From: Vicinamibacteraceae bacterium
Lineage (GTDB): Bacteria > Planctomycetota > Phycisphaerae > Phycisphaerales > UBA5793
DNA: 64,000 bases
Assembly: GCA_011525805.1 (NCBI GenBank)
Contig: WYBR01000109.1
Span: forward strand, 1 to 64,000
Reading direction: 5' to 3'
The notes beneath the pieces were generated by a model. That model was not told the DNA's origin. It did no database searches and saw only the letters and a program-made list of their open reading frames with translations. Below are positions 1 through 9,242 of this stretch, in pieces. The position numbers and the translations under genes were made by a program. Every line of letters begins with the position of its first letter. The stretch's first letter is position 1.

Positions 1-769
1 CACCGTTTCGCCAGAAGTACGCCTCGCGCCGCCCGGGCGGTGGGTTGCTGAAATACCCGACGACTTCGGTGAGGTCATTGATGCCGTAGGCGAAACCGAC
101 CGCGTTGGTCGGCTCGCCGCCGATGTCAATCATCTGGCCGTTGCGCCAGAGGTAGGGTCGCGTGATGCGCTGAGCGTTGGATGACCGGCCGACGATCTCG
201 CCCTGGGCGTTGATGTCGTTGGCGCCTTCGTTGCCGAACTGGTTGCCGAGCGAGCCGAGGTCGATGGGCGGGTCGAGACGCGGCCAGAGGGCCGAACGAT
301 TAGCTGCCGCACACCGCCCGACCATCCAGCCGAAGTCATTGGCTGTTCCGGCGAGGCAAAAGAGCGATCCGCCGAGCGAGGAGAGCAGAGTCGAACCGAC
401 GCCGATTCTCCACGCGGCCGCCCTGCTCCCTTGATTCACCATCGAATCTCCCACGAGCAACCCGCTCGTCGGGCTGATGCCGAAGAGGTTCGCAGTTTCA
501 CCACCCGGGGGCACAGGAGGGGTAAACAACACGCCGTTGAACCAGAGCACGCTGTGGGTCCGACCGCTGGACTCGCGCGACCAGCCGACGACTCGCGCGA
601 ACTCGTCCAGTTCATCGACAAACGAACCTCGATGGCCCTCCAATACACCGATTGACGTTGCTTCATAACCGGTTACGCCAATGGGCTGAGCGGACGCGAG
701 CCTCGTCGGGGGTGCCACCAGGGATGCCATCGTCGCCGCGATTGCGAACCGCAGACGTGTGCGCATCAT
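1..769 (-). CDS. HAF-repeat secreted protein, 3' end beyond the left edge
   Basis: The minus strand is open from an ATG at 769 to the window edge, giving about 256 residues and no stop, so the C-terminus is missing. The protein starts with a signal peptide (MMRTRLRFAIAATMASLVA, then ASAQ). It then shows the HAF-type pattern of repeated blocks such as AYGINDLTEVVGYF, ANDINAQGEIVGRSS and LWRNGQMIDIGG, with spaced IN/GEIVG and W-R-NG elements, as in the gene at 26145. AGGGACGG lies just upstream of the start. HAF proteins are extracellular and of unknown function. A tandem ATG at 766 is an equally possible start. Confidence 0.8.
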   Translation of the reverse strand, partial: MMRTRLRFAIAATMASLVAPPTRLASAQPIGVTGYEATSIGVLEGHRGSFVDELDEFARVVGWSRESSGRTHSVLWFNGVLFTPPVPPGGETANLFGISPTSGLLVGDSMVNQGSRAAAWRIGVGSTLLSSLGGSLFCLAGTANDFGWMVGRCAAANRSALWPRLDPPIDLGSLGNQFGNEGANDINAQGEIVGRSSNAQRITRPYLWRNGQMIDIGGEPTNAVGFAYGINDLTEVVGYFSNPPPGRREAYFWRNG

Positions 770-1001
770 CGTCCGTCCCTCCAGGCAAGCCGGGCCGCCG
801 CATCGCGTCAGAGTATACCGTCAGTGGCGCAGCGCGATGCCGGCCGTGCGGGTCGCGCGGGCAGGGAAGCCGCCCTGAAATCAAGTGGGTTTGGTGGTTG
901 CTGCGTGGGCGGCGGCGTGCCGCGATTGGCCGGCCGCGCACGGCGTGGTATATTCATGAACGCCGGCGCACCCGTGTCATGCGGTGCGCTCGGAGAGGAT
1001 C

Positions 1002-2195
1002 ATGACCGGAGCGACGCTCACCTCCTTCGCCCTTTCCGCAGCCGCGCTCTGTCTGAGCGCCGCGCCGATGGCGGCGCCGCCGCAGCGGGCGAGTCGCCCG
1101 AAGAACCTCATCGTCATCATCGCGGATGAGTGGTGCGTTGACTCGATGGAGGGGCCTGCGTGGCCCAACGAATTCGGATGCTTCACGCCCGTGCTCGGTC
1201 GTCTCGCGCGACTGGGAGTGAGTTTCACGAACTTCCGGCCGCAGCCCCTGGACGCGGCAGAGGGCGAAGCGCCCGGCCGCGGCGGCTCGGCTGAGTTTGA
1301 GCCGTACCAGCGGGCGATCGTGCCGCTGCTCGTGGAGCAGGGCTACTACGTCGTCGAGGTGGACAGCGCCGATCTGGGGCCGGCGCGTGCGGGCCTGCGG
1401 GCGCCGCGGTTCGGCCCGGTCTTCGACGAGGGGCACCCCGAGCCGCCGCGCCTCGTGATCGACGATCCGCTGGAGGTTGGAGATGAGGCGATGGCCTCGG
1501 CTGTTCTCGTCGCGCTGCACCGCGTCATGTATCGTGCGCCCGAAGAGGTGGGCAAGCCGTACGCCCTCTTCTTTCGCCTGACGGCGCCGCGCTTCATCGA
1601 TGAGCACGGCGCCGCAATCGACCCGGCGGGCGGGGACGGATATCGCTGGCCGCGAGTGGATCCACTCCTCTGCCGCGTGACGTGGAATCGCTATGGGAGC
1701 ACGTTTGAGGCCGGACCGCGGGCCTCTGGCGGCGATGCGATCCGATTCCACCGGTACACCGAAGCGCGCGACTCGGTGATCGGCCGCCTCGTCGGCCACC
1801 TGGGCCTGGGCGTCATCGACGAGTTCACGGGGGATTACGGGCACACCTCCGAGGCAGTCGTGTGCATGCTGAGCACAAGCCCGTTCGATCGGCGGGTGTT
1901 TGTGACGCTCCCGGAGGAAGTGGAGCACGAGGTCGAGGCGCCGGGGTCGACGCCGGCGCTGCCGCTGTTCTTCGCGGGCGAGGGCATTGCGGGCGCGACT
2001 CGGATGGCGACGAGCGAAGATCGCCGGGTCGTGCTCGCCGACGTGGCCGCCACGCTGAGCGACATCGCCGCAATCCCTCTCGAGCGGCGCGTTGCGCTGG
2101 ACTCCGGCCCGGGCGGAGCGGGCCGGTCGCTCGCCGCGGTGCTCGGCCTGGTGGATGCGAAGCCGGAGGTTTCACCTGATCGCGTGGAGGAGTGA
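1002..2195 (+). CDS. secreted sulfatase-fold protein lacking the catalytic Cys/Ser
   Basis: A signal peptide (residues 1-27) is followed by KNLIVIIADEW and then, about 30 residues on, GRLARLGVSFTNFR. These match the opening metal-binding strand and the next helix/strand of the arylsulfatase/alkaline phosphatase superfamily. The C-terminal VLADVAATLSDIAAIP resembles the family's DIAPTLLDLAGIP segment. The CxPxR motif that carries formylglycine in true sulfatases is absent where it should follow FTNFR, and only one Asp of the usual metal pair is visible, so it is probably not an active sulfatase. The ATG at 1002 is preferred over a GTG at 984 because GGAGAGG precedes it and it starts directly with the signal peptide. 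A short GC hairpin follows the stop. Confidence 0.65.
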   Translation: MTGATLTSFALSAAALCLSAAPMAAPPQRASRPKNLIVIIADEWCVDSMEGPAWPNEFGCFTPVLGRLARLGVSFTNFRPQPLDAAEGEAPGRGGSAEFEPYQRAIVPLLVEQGYYVVEVDSADLGPARAGLRAPRFGPVFDEGHPEPPRLVIDDPLEVGDEAMASAVLVALHRVMYRAPEEVGKPYALFFRLTAPRFIDEHGAAIDPAGGDGYRWPRVDPLLCRVTWNRYGSTFEAGPRASGGDAIRFHRYTEARDSVIGRLVGHLGLGVIDEFTGDYGHTSEAVVCMLSTSPFDRRVFVTLPEEVEHEVEAPGSTPALPLFFAGEGIAGATRMATSEDRRVVLADVAATLSDIAAIPLERRVALDSGPGGAGRSLAAVLGLVDAKPEVSPDRVEE

Positions 2196-2199
2196 TGCG

Positions 2200-2219
2200 G
2201 CCCGGCCTCGGTGCCGGGC
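2200..2219 (+). terminator. possible terminator hairpin
   Basis: GCCCGGC at 2200-2206 pairs with GCCGGGC at 2213-2219 across a 6-nt loop, five bases after the stop of the sulfatase-like gene. There is no T-run, so termination is only suggested. Confidence 0.35.
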
Positions 2220-2404
2220 AGGGAGTCGGAAAGTCCGCGGGTCCGAGGCAGGATCGACCTTGACGCTTCCTGGTACGAGCCTCTCTGAGGGTGGATCCCG
2301 ATGCGGTCACCACGGGCGCGGATGAGAGTCGTTCTCTCGGTTCGTGGACCCATTCCGGCGGGCGGCGTGTGGACACGAGGGCCGGTAATCCGGGTCATGG
2401 GCGG

Positions 2405-2436
2405 CGTGTGGGGGTAGGGGCGTGTGGGGGTAGGGG
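2405..2436 (+). repeat. 16-bp tandem repeat with G-quadruplex pattern
   Basis: The 16-mer CGTGTGGGGGTAGGGG occurs twice head to tail. The G-runs G5-TA-G4-CGTGT-G5-TA-G4 meet the simple four-run G-quadruplex rule. It lies 110 bp upstream of the start at 2547. Confidence 0.75.
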
Positions 2437-2546
2437 AGAAGCCCCGGATTGCAGTCCTGCGGATCAAAAGTGATAACCGTATCGATTTAGCATCATATAC
2501 TTCCGATGACTCTCCCAGCCACCCCTCGCCCGCCACGGAGGCCACC

Positions 2547-3890
2547 ATGAGCGAACTTCTCGAAGACCCCGCCCAGCAGCAGCAGCGCGTCGCGCAACTC
2601 AAGGCCGTTCTGCGCGAGGTCGTGACGGGCGACGATGTGCCGCAGGCGCGGCAGACGCTCGCGCACCTGCTTACCGGCTGCGACGCCTGCCTCGTCGCGC
2701 AGGCGGAGGATGAACTCATACGCGAAGGCGTGCCGGTCGAGCAGGTCGCCAAGGCGTGCGACCATCACGCCGCGGCCGTGCGCGAGGCGCTGCCGAAGGA
2801 CGCGGGCGCCGAGTTCCCCGCGGGCCATCCCGTCGAGACGTTCCGCAGCGAGAACGCCGCGCTCAAGCGGCTTGCCGAGGCGATGCTCAACCACCTGCCC
2901 GCTCTCCTCGCGGAGGGCAAGGCGATCAGGTCCGACACGCTCGATCATCTCAACGAAGCGCTCAACTCCCTGCTGGACGTCGACAAGCACTATCTGCGCA
3001 AGGAGCACCTGCTCTTCACCTGTCTTGAGCGTCACGGCATCACCGGGCCGTCGAAGGTCATGTGGGCCAAGGACGACGAGATCCGCGCGCGGCTGCGCGC
3101 GCTGGAGGAGGCGATTCGAGCCGAGAGGCGCGATGAGAGCCAGTGGCGCCGCGCCGTGCTGTCGGCGGCCCAGGCCGCTTTGCCCGCCGTCCTCGACATG
3201 ATCTTCAAGGAGGAGAACATCCTCCTGCCCATGTCCATCAAGACGCTCGCCGAAAGCGAGTGGGTGGAGATCTGGGCGCAGTCGCCGCAGTTCGGCTGGT
3301 GCATTGTCGATCCGGGACGTGAGTATCGGCCCAGCGCCAAGGCGCTGCTCGAAGCCGTGCCGCCGGTTCAGCGCTCGGCGGCGGGGACGGCGAAGCGTGA
3401 TTCACTGGTTGCTGAGCGCGGGCCAGGTGGCGTCGGTCTGGCCATGACGCCGGCCGCCGCCCCGGCTCCGCCCGCCGCCGGCGCTCTCATCTTCCCCAGC
3501 GGCGCGCTGACCCTCGAGCAACTCGTGAGCCTCTTCAACGCCCTTCCTGTCGATCTGACCTTCGTCGACGCCGACGATCGCGTGCGGTTCTTCAGCGAAG
3601 GAGCCGGGCGCATCTTCGTGCGGCCCAAGGCAGTCATCGGGCGCAAGGTGCAGCACTGCCACCCGCCCAAGAGCCTCGACAAAGTCGAGGAGATTCTCGC
3701 GGACTTCAAGGCCGGGCGGCAGAACGTCGCCGAGTTCTGGATCAACATGAAGGGCCGCTTCATTCACATCCGCTACTTCGCGCTGCGAAACGAGGACGGC
3801 GGCTATCTCGGCACGCTGGAAGTCACGCAGGACCTCACGCGCGAGCGGGCGCTGGAGGGCGAGCAGCGGCTGGTTCGGTACGACGCCTGA
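2547..3890 (+). CDS. DUF438 / hemerythrin-like / PAS sensor protein
   Basis: A 447-residue cytoplasmic protein. Residues about 10-75 match DUF438 (LIREGVPVEQVAKACDHHAAAV). Residues about 90-235 are an HHE hemerythrin-like helical bundle with HLN, DKHYLRKEHLLF and FKEENILLPM. Residues about 320-440 are a PAS domain (LFNALPVDLTFVDADDRVRFF), with the usual family ending HIRYFALRN then GYLGTLEVTQDL. This is the standard order of the DUF438-PAS family, often proposed to sense redox state, O2 or NO; no output domain is present. GGAGG at 2537-2541 supports the start, so an upstream in-frame start at 2424 is rejected. The neighbours do not form an operon. Confidence 0.85.
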   Translation: MSELLEDPAQQQQRVAQLKAVLREVVTGDDVPQARQTLAHLLTGCDACLVAQAEDELIREGVPVEQVAKACDHHAAAVREALPKDAGAEFPAGHPVETFRSENAALKRLAEAMLNHLPALLAEGKAIRSDTLDHLNEALNSLLDVDKHYLRKEHLLFTCLERHGITGPSKVMWAKDDEIRARLRALEEAIRAERRDESQWRRAVLSAAQAALPAVLDMIFKEENILLPMSIKTLAESEWVEIWAQSPQFGWCIVDPGREYRPSAKALLEAVPPVQRSAAGTAKRDSLVAERGPGGVGLAMTPAAAPAPPAAGALIFPSGALTLEQLVSLFNALPVDLTFVDADDRVRFFSEGAGRIFVRPKAVIGRKVQHCHPPKSLDKVEEILADFKAGRQNVAEFWINMKGRFIHIRYFALRNEDGGYLGTLEVTQDLTRERALEGEQRLVRYDA

Positions 3891-4034
3891 CACCGCGGCG
3901 GGGCAGGGTGCTTTCCCCGGTTGCGCTCCCGATCGTCAGGCTCGCCCGCGCGAGACGTACGATTGACCGTTGACCGCACTCGGGCGTGCGCGAGCCGCGG
4001 CGCCGCCGGTCGACCACTCACTGGAAGAGACGCC

Positions 4035-6725
4035 ATGAGCCCCCAGGCCCCCACGTCCGAGACTCCCGTCCAATACCGATACGACGTCGTGCTCCGCGAC
4101 GGCTCGGTCGTCCGGCTTCGCGCGCTCGAGCATGGCGACAAGATGAAGTTTCAGCATCTGACGGAGGATCTTCTTCCGGACTTCGCGGAGCCGCAGTTTC
4201 TGGAGACGCCGCGCACAAGCGCGCTGAAGGCCGGGGAAGGCGAGACGCCCGACCCCGAGTCGGCGTTCGTGCTCGTGGCCGAACTTCGCGGGCGCATTGT
4301 CGCCTTCGGCAGTTACGTGCGCGACGCGAATCGTCCGCGGGTGGCGGAGATGGCCTTTGCGGTGGATACGGCGCTGCAGGGCCGGGGACTGGGCACGGCG
4401 CTGCTCGACCGGCTTGCGGACGTGGCGCGCGAGCACGGCATCGAGGCGCTGGAAGGAGAGGTGGTGGCGGCGAACCAGCGCATGCTCAACATGGTCGCCG
4501 CCTCCGGCTTTGAGGTCATGCAGCGCCTGGCCAAGGGGCGCGCCCGCGTCCGCCTGGCGCTCGAACCGACGGAGGCGTACGCACATCAACTGCTGAGGCG
4601 AGAGGCGGAATCGGCCGTCGCTTCGGTGCGCATCTTCCTCGAGCCTCGAAGCGTGGCCATCGTCGGCGCCAGCCGCGATCGCACGAAGATCGGCTCGGTG
4701 GTGCTGCACAACCTGCTCACGTTGGGGTATCGCGGCCGCGTCTACCCGGTGAACCCGCAGGCGGAGGAGATCGAGTCGATCCAGGCGTTCGCGAGCGTTC
4801 GGGATGTTCCCGAGCCGGTGGACCTGGCGGTGATCGCGGTGCCGATCGGGCACGTGGATGCGGTAGTGGAGGACTGCATCGCGCGGGGCGTGCGGGGGAT
4901 TCTGCTGCTGACGGCGGGGTATTCAGAAACGGGCGCCGCTGGCCGCGACCGCGAACGCCGCCTCGTGGCGCGCCTTCGGGAGGCGGGGATCCGGCTCATC
5001 GGCCCCAACTGCTTCGGCGTGATCAACACGGACCCGATGGTCCGGCTGAATACGTCCTTCTCGCCGACGCAGCCGCTGGAGGGCAGCGTCGGACTGCTCA
5101 CGCAAAGCGGCGCGCTGGGCCAGGCGATCCTCGACTATGCGCGGTCGCTCAACCTCGGCCTGTCGCAATTCGTCTCGATCGGCAACAAGGCGGACCTCTC
5201 GGGCAACGACCTGCTGCGCTACTGGATGCAGGACGAGCGGACGAGCGTGATTCTCTTCTACCTCGAGAGTTTCGGCAACCCGCGCAAGTTCAGCCTCATC
5301 GCGCGCGAGGCGGCGCGGCGCAAGCCGATCATCTGCGTCAAGGCGGGCCGGTCGAAGGCGGGAGCGCGGGCGGCGAGTTCGCACACCGGCTCGCTCGCCG
5401 GCAGCGACCGGGCCGCGGAAGCGCTCTTCCGGCAATGCGGCGTGATCCGGACGAACACGCTTGAAGAACTCTTCGACGTGGCGCGGCTGCTCTCGCACCA
5501 GCCGCTGCCGCGCGGGCCGAGGGTGGCGATCCTGACCAACGCGGGCGGGCCGGCGATCCTGACCGCGGACGCCTGCGAAGCGGCCGGGCTTGAACTGCCC
5601 ACGCTCAACGATCGCACGCTCGCGGCGCTGCGCGAGTTTCTTCCCGCCGCGGCGAGCGTGGCGAACCCCGTGGACATGATCGCCAGCGCCGATGCGGAGG
5701 ACTATCGCCGGGCGATGAAAGCATTAATCGAAGATCCCGGCGTCGATGCGCTGATCGTCCTGTTCGTGCCGCTGCATCCGGGTTCGCCCGACCGGGTGGC
5801 GCGGGCGATCCGCGACTCGATTCCGCCCGGCTGCGACAAGCCGGTCCTGACGACGTTCCTGAGCGCGCAGGGGATGCCGCCGCCGCTGGAGGGCATTCCG
5901 AGTTACCGCTTCCCGGAGGGGGCGGTGACGGCCTTGGCTCGTGCGCTGCGATATGCGCGCTGGCGCAGCCGGCCCGCCGGCGCCGTGCCGCGCTTCGAGG
6001 ACATGGACGAAGAGCGGGCGCGGGAGACGGTCGAGTCGGTGCGCCGGCGAGGCGGCGGCTGGATGAGCGCCGGCGAAGTCGAGGCGCTTCTTGACGCGGC
6101 GCGGATTCCCGCAGCGCGGGCCCGCGTCGCGGAGACGATCGAACAGGCGCTCGAGGCGGCGGAACTCATCGGCTATCCCGCAGTGCTCAAGGCCCTCGGG
6201 CCCACGATCCTGCACAAGACCGAGGTCAAAGGCGTGATCCTCAACCTCGGCGACGCTGCAGCCGTCAAGGCCGCCTACGAGGACCTTCATGGCCGCCTCG
6301 GAGACCGCATGACCGGCGTGCTCGTGCAGCAGACGATCCCCCGAGGCGTGGAGGTGCTTGTCGGGGCGACGCTTGACGCGACCTTCGGCCACATCGTCGC
6401 GTACGGCGCCGGCGGCACCCTGGCGGAACTCATCGAGGACGTCGCGCTGCGCCTCGTGCCGCTCACGGACCGCGACGCGGATGACCTCCTCGCCGAAGCG
6501 CGGACGACGCGCCTGCTTCGGGGCTGGCGCGGAGCACCCCCGGCCGATGAGGACGCGGTCCGCGACGTGCTCCTTCGACTCTCGGCGCTGCTGGAGGTCT
6601 GCCCGGAGATTGAAGAGGTGGACTTCAATCCGACGATCGTGCTCGAGCGCGGGGCGCGGATCGTGGATGCGCGGGTGCGGGTGGGTTCGTCGTGGAGGCG
6701 TTCAGGCCGGCGACCCGTGTTCTGA
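4035..6725 (+). CDS. GNAT acetyltransferase fused to NDP-forming acyl-CoA synthetase (Pat/PatZ-like)
   Basis: An 896-residue cytoplasmic fusion. The N-terminal GNAT domain (about 10-170) has the acetyl-CoA loop QGRGLGTALLDRL. The CoA-binding domain begins about 196 (RSVAIVGASRDRTKIGS). The succinyl-CoA-ligase-like part carries the phospho-His loop SSHTGSLAGSDRA near residue 448. The C-terminal ATP-grasp domain (about 690-890) has GYPAVLKALGPTILHKTEVKG. The family acetylates lysines of central-metabolism enzymes such as acetyl-CoA synthetase. E. coli PatZ has the GNAT domain at the C-terminus; here it is N-terminal, an alternative known order. GGAAGAG precedes the ATG. Its 3' end overlaps the convergent histidine kinase gene by 24 bp. 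Confidence 0.9.
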   Translation: MSPQAPTSETPVQYRYDVVLRDGSVVRLRALEHGDKMKFQHLTEDLLPDFAEPQFLETPRTSALKAGEGETPDPESAFVLVAELRGRIVAFGSYVRDANRPRVAEMAFAVDTALQGRGLGTALLDRLADVAREHGIEALEGEVVAANQRMLNMVAASGFEVMQRLAKGRARVRLALEPTEAYAHQLLRREAESAVASVRIFLEPRSVAIVGASRDRTKIGSVVLHNLLTLGYRGRVYPVNPQAEEIESIQAFASVRDVPEPVDLAVIAVPIGHVDAVVEDCIARGVRGILLLTAGYSETGAAGRDRERRLVARLREAGIRLIGPNCFGVINTDPMVRLNTSFSPTQPLEGSVGLLTQSGALGQAILDYARSLNLGLSQFVSIGNKADLSGNDLLRYWMQDERTSVILFYLESFGNPRKFSLIAREAARRKPIICVKAGRSKAGARAASSHTGSLAGSDRAAEALFRQCGVIRTNTLEELFDVARLLSHQPLPRGPRVAILTNAGGPAILTADACEAAGLELPTLNDRTLAALREFLPAAASVANPVDMIASADAEDYRRAMKALIEDPGVDALIVLFVPLHPGSPDRVARAIRDSIPPGCDKPVLTTFLSAQGMPPPLEGIPSYRFPEGAVTALARALRYARWRSRPAGAVPRFEDMDEERARETVESVRRRGGGWMSAGEVEALLDAARIPAARARVAETIEQALEAAELIGYPAVLKALGPTILHKTEVKGVILNLGDAAAVKAAYEDLHGRLGDRMTGVLVQQTIPRGVEVLVGATLDATFGHIVAYGAGGTLAELIEDVALRLVPLTDRDADDLLAEARTTRLLRGWRGAPPADEDAVRDVLLRLSALLEVCPEIEEVDFNPTIVLERGARIVDARVRVGSSWRRSGRRPVF

Positions 6726-8093
6726 GGCGCGGCTCGCCGCAGCCCGGCGGACGCCGTTCGTCGCCGCGGGCAGCGTCATGCTGAAGGTCGTGCCGGCGCC
6801 CAGCCGGCTCGTGACGTCCAGGCGCCCCCCGAGGTGCTCGACGATGCGGTAGGAGACGGAGAGGCCCAGGCCCGTTCCCTTGCCCACCGGCTTGGTGGTG
6901 AAGAACGGCTCGAAGATGCGCTCGAGGTGCTCGGGCGCGATGCCCGTGCCGGTGTCCGAGATGCGCAGCGACAGTACGCCGTTGCGCTGCTCGGCGGCGA
7001 TGGTGAGGACCGGATCGGCGGCGCGCTCCATCGCGTCGACGGCGTTGATCGCGAGATTGACGAGCACCTGCTGCACGGCCATGGGCAGCATCCACCCTTG
7101 GGCAAGTGAATCGGGAATGTCGCGCACCACGCGGATCCGATCGAGGCGGCGGTCGAGATCGACCACCTGGAGCACCCGATCGACGAGCGGCCCGAGGGCG
7201 ATGGGCGCGCCGGCGGGAGAATCGGGACGCGCAAACGCGGTCATCTGGCGAACGATGAGATGAATGCGCTCGACCTGCTGGCGGAGGGTGGCGACGGCCC
7301 CGGAGTGCGGCGCCTCGGGGCGGCGCTGCATGAGTTGCAGCACGCCGTCCATCGAGGCGAGCGGATTGGCAATCTCGTGCGCGACACCGGCCGCGAGTTG
7401 CCCCAGGGCCACCATCTTCTCGTGCTGGGCCATTGCCTGACGCTGCTCGCGGAGTCGGCGCGACATGTCGAGGATCCGGGCGTGGTGCGAGAGCGCGCGG
7501 CGCTCGTGGTCGCGCAGGCGCCGGGTGATGCGGTTGACGATGAGCACGGTGAGAAACAGGGTGAGCAGGAAGCCCGCGGTGGCGAGGGTTTCCTGTCTCG
7601 TCCTCGGCGCCTCGCCGCCCGAGCACAGCAGCAGGAAGAAGATCGCGGCCGCGATGGAGGCGGCGGCGTACGCCCGCGCCGAGCCGAGCAGCAGGCTCGC
7701 GAAGACCATGTGAAAGACGAAGAAGCCGAGCACCGGGCTGGACAGCCCGCCCGTCCAGATCGCCAGGAGCGAAAGCATGAGCAGGTCGGCGACGATCTGG
7801 GTCCAGATGACGGCCATGAGCCGCCGCGGACGCCGCAGAAGCGTCGCGCTGCGGTGAATCCAGATCCGCATGAGCACGTTCACGCCGATGAGGGCGATCC
7901 CGAGCAGCACGCCTTCGCGCGAGTGCTCGAACCAACCCGTGACCTGCCAGTCGAGAAGGGAGCCGAGCAGCACCGCGGCGGCGGCGATCCACCGCAGGGC
8001 GATGAACCACCGCACCTGCTGCACGAGCAGCCGCGGATGAGCGGCGGCCTCCGTTCTCACGCGGACGGGTTGCTTCGGGACAGGCTCGTTCAC
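6702..8093 (-). CDS. membrane-bound sensor histidine kinase (NtrB-like)
   Basis: 463 residues with about six membrane helices in residues 25-190 and a short coiled coil. The complete kinase core follows: H-box [15 protein letters not shown] (His about 239), N-box [11 protein letters not shown]1 SDTGTGI, F-box FEPFFTTK and G2 GKGTGLGLS. There is no separate periplasmic sensor domain, so the signal is probably sensed in or near the membrane. The start codon overlaps the stop of the HAMP protein gene (ATGA at 8090-8093), indicating translational coupling. The sigma54 response regulator 1.6 kb upstream is the likely partner (inferred from linkage). Confidence 0.9.
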   Translation of the reverse strand: MNEPVPKQPVRVRTEAAAHPRLLVQQVRWFIALRWIAAAAVLLGSLLDWQVTGWFEHSREGVLLGIALIGVNVLMRIWIHRSATLLRRPRRLMAVIWTQIVADLLMLSLLAIWTGGLSSPVLGFFVFHMVFASLLLGSARAYAAASIAAAIFFLLLCSGGEAPRTRQETLATAGFLLTLFLTVLIVNRITRRLRDHERRALSHHARILDMSRRLREQRQAMAQHEKMVALGQLAAGVAHEIANPLASMDGVLQLMQRRPEAPHSGAVATLRQQVERIHLIVRQMTAFARPDSPAGAPIALGPLVDRVLQVVDLDRRLDRIRVVRDIPDSLAQGWMLPMAVQQVLVNLAINAVDAMERAADPVLTIAAEQRNGVLSLRISDTGTGIAPEHLERIFEPFFTTKPVGKGTGLGLSVSYRIVEHLGGRLDVTSRLGAGTTFSMTLPAATNGVRRAAASRASEHGSPA

Positions 8094-9169
8094 CCCGGGT
8101 TTCCCTCGCGTGACTGGACCTCATGGGCCGCTTCGGGACGCTCGCCGACCGAGCGGGGCAGGTCGAGCATCTTCTCGCCTTCGAGGTAGTCGATGAGCAC
8201 GATGCGACGGACCGATTTGAGGGCCGCGATCGTCCCGCTCATTCGCGCCAGGCAGTCGCGAATGTGCGCGAGGCGGTCGGCGAGTTCCGCGGTCTCCTGG
8301 GGTCGGCGGTGAAGGAGGTGAACCTGGAGTTCGATGATCGCCAGCGCGTTGTTCAGTTCGTGATTGAGCGTCCGGGCGGCCTGGTGGAGCGTTTCCAGTC
8401 GCCGCTGCTCGTTGGCCGCGAGTTGCTCCGCGAGATGGTTGTACGTCGCGGCCAACTGGCCGAACTCGCCCGGCAGGTCCGCCGGCACGCGGTGGCCGAA
8501 GCGCTCCTGCGCCCACTCGCCGCCGGCGCGAATGAGCAGATCGACGGGGCGCAGAACCATCCCAGTGATCCGGAGCACGACGAGAACGGAGATGTTCACT
8601 ACGACGATGGCGGCGACGGCGATGCCCAGCACCACCCAACGGAAATACCACGTGATCTCCGCCTGCCGCTCCGAGGCGTAGGCACGCGCCAGCCTCGTCA
8701 GGTTGAGGATCTCCGCCTGCATCCACACGTGCTCGCCGGAAACGAAGACTCCCGACGCCGGTTCGCCCCCGGCTGCCTGCAGGTCCGCGGCCGAGTCAAT
8801 CCGATCAGCGAAGCGCGGCAGCGCCTCGATGAGCCGGTCGCGCACGGCGGGACCGGTGGAGTCCGCGGGCCACTGCACATCATCGGTCTTGAGCCGTTCG
8901 GCGCCGCGACGCAGGTACTCAGCGATGAAGCGCAGGTCTTCAGGTCGGCGGATCGCGGCGTCCGGCGGGGTGGTCCCGCTCAGCATGGCCTCGACTTCGA
9001 TGACCTGCCCGCCGAGTTCGTGCAGGCGAGAGATATAGGCCGTCACCGTCGCCCGGCTCTCATCGAGATCGTTGAGCAGCCGCTCGAGCAACAGCACCGC
9101 GCCGATTGACAGCACGGCAAAAGCGGCAATGAGCGAGCCGAGCCCGAGAAGGAGTTTGCGCCGAAGCAT
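8090..9169 (-). CDS. HAMP protein with phospho-acceptor-like helix but no ATPase domain
   Basis: 359 residues. TM1 lies at residues 8-30 (LLLGLGSLIAAFAVLSIGAV), followed by a helical periplasmic domain of about 150 residues, TM2 (WVVLGIAVAAIVVVNISVL) and a HAMP linker (LRPVDLLIRAGGEWAQERFGHRVP). A DHp-like helix contains NHELNNALAIIELQ, resembling a histidine-kinase H-box. The protein then ends without N, G1, F or G2 boxes. It may be an input or docking partner for the full kinase encoded directly downstream, with which it overlaps by 4 bp. The start at 9169 leaves a hydrophobic N-terminus; the in-frame ATG at 9244 would add 25 Arg-rich residues and overlap the divergent ygbA start. Confidence 0.75.
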   Translation of the reverse strand: MLRRKLLLGLGSLIAAFAVLSIGAVLLLERLLNDLDESRATVTAYISRLHELGGQVIEVEAMLSGTTPPDAAIRRPEDLRFIAEYLRRGAERLKTDDVQWPADSTGPAVRDRLIEALPRFADRIDSAADLQAAGGEPASGVFVSGEHVWMQAEILNLTRLARAYASERQAEITWYFRWVVLGIAVAAIVVVNISVLVVLRITGMVLRPVDLLIRAGGEWAQERFGHRVPADLPGEFGQLAATYNHLAEQLAANEQRRLETLHQAARTLNHELNNALAIIELQVHLLHRRPQETAELADRLAHIRDCLARMSGTIAALKSVRRIVLIDYLEGEKMLDLPRSVGERPEAAHEVQSREGNPG

Positions 9170-9204
9170 TGCTCGTTTGCCTGCAAGCGGCGCGCCACGG
9201 CCCG

Positions 9205-9220
9205 CGGCACGAGGTTTGCA
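9205..9220 (+). promoter_or_regulatory. sigma54 (-24/-12) promoter of the ygbA-like gene
   Basis: CGGCACG-AGGT-TTGCA matches the sigma54 consensus TGGCACG-N4-TTGCA at every fixed base except the first, with GG and GC at the required 12-bp spacing. The predicted start of transcription is near 9231, one base before the ribosome site (GGAG at 9232-9235) of the gene starting at 9243. A sigma54 activator gene lies in the same cluster. Confidence 0.7.
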
Positions 9221-9242
9221 TCCCGCGGTGCGGAGCGATTGC

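Larger units (their letters stand above)
2196..2546. other. intergenic region with hairpin and G-rich tandem repeat
   Basis: No credible gene is seen in either strand. It holds a small GC hairpin after the upstream stop, a two-copy 16-bp G-rich repeat (2405-2436), and an A+T-richer stretch at about 2463-2510 that is the likeliest place for the promoter of the downstream PAS gene. Confidence 0.5.

Noticed and set aside
954-1928. Long minus-strand open frame over the sulfatase-like gene
   Set aside because: Low-complexity Arg/His/Ala translation, no ribosome site, fully antisense to a gene with recognisable fold motifs.
2463-2500. FNR/CRP-type box before the PAS/hemerythrin gene
   Set aside because: GTGATAACCGTATCGA resembles a dyad, but the half-sites match neither the TTGAT-N4-ATCAA nor the TGTGA-N6-TCACA consensus well enough.
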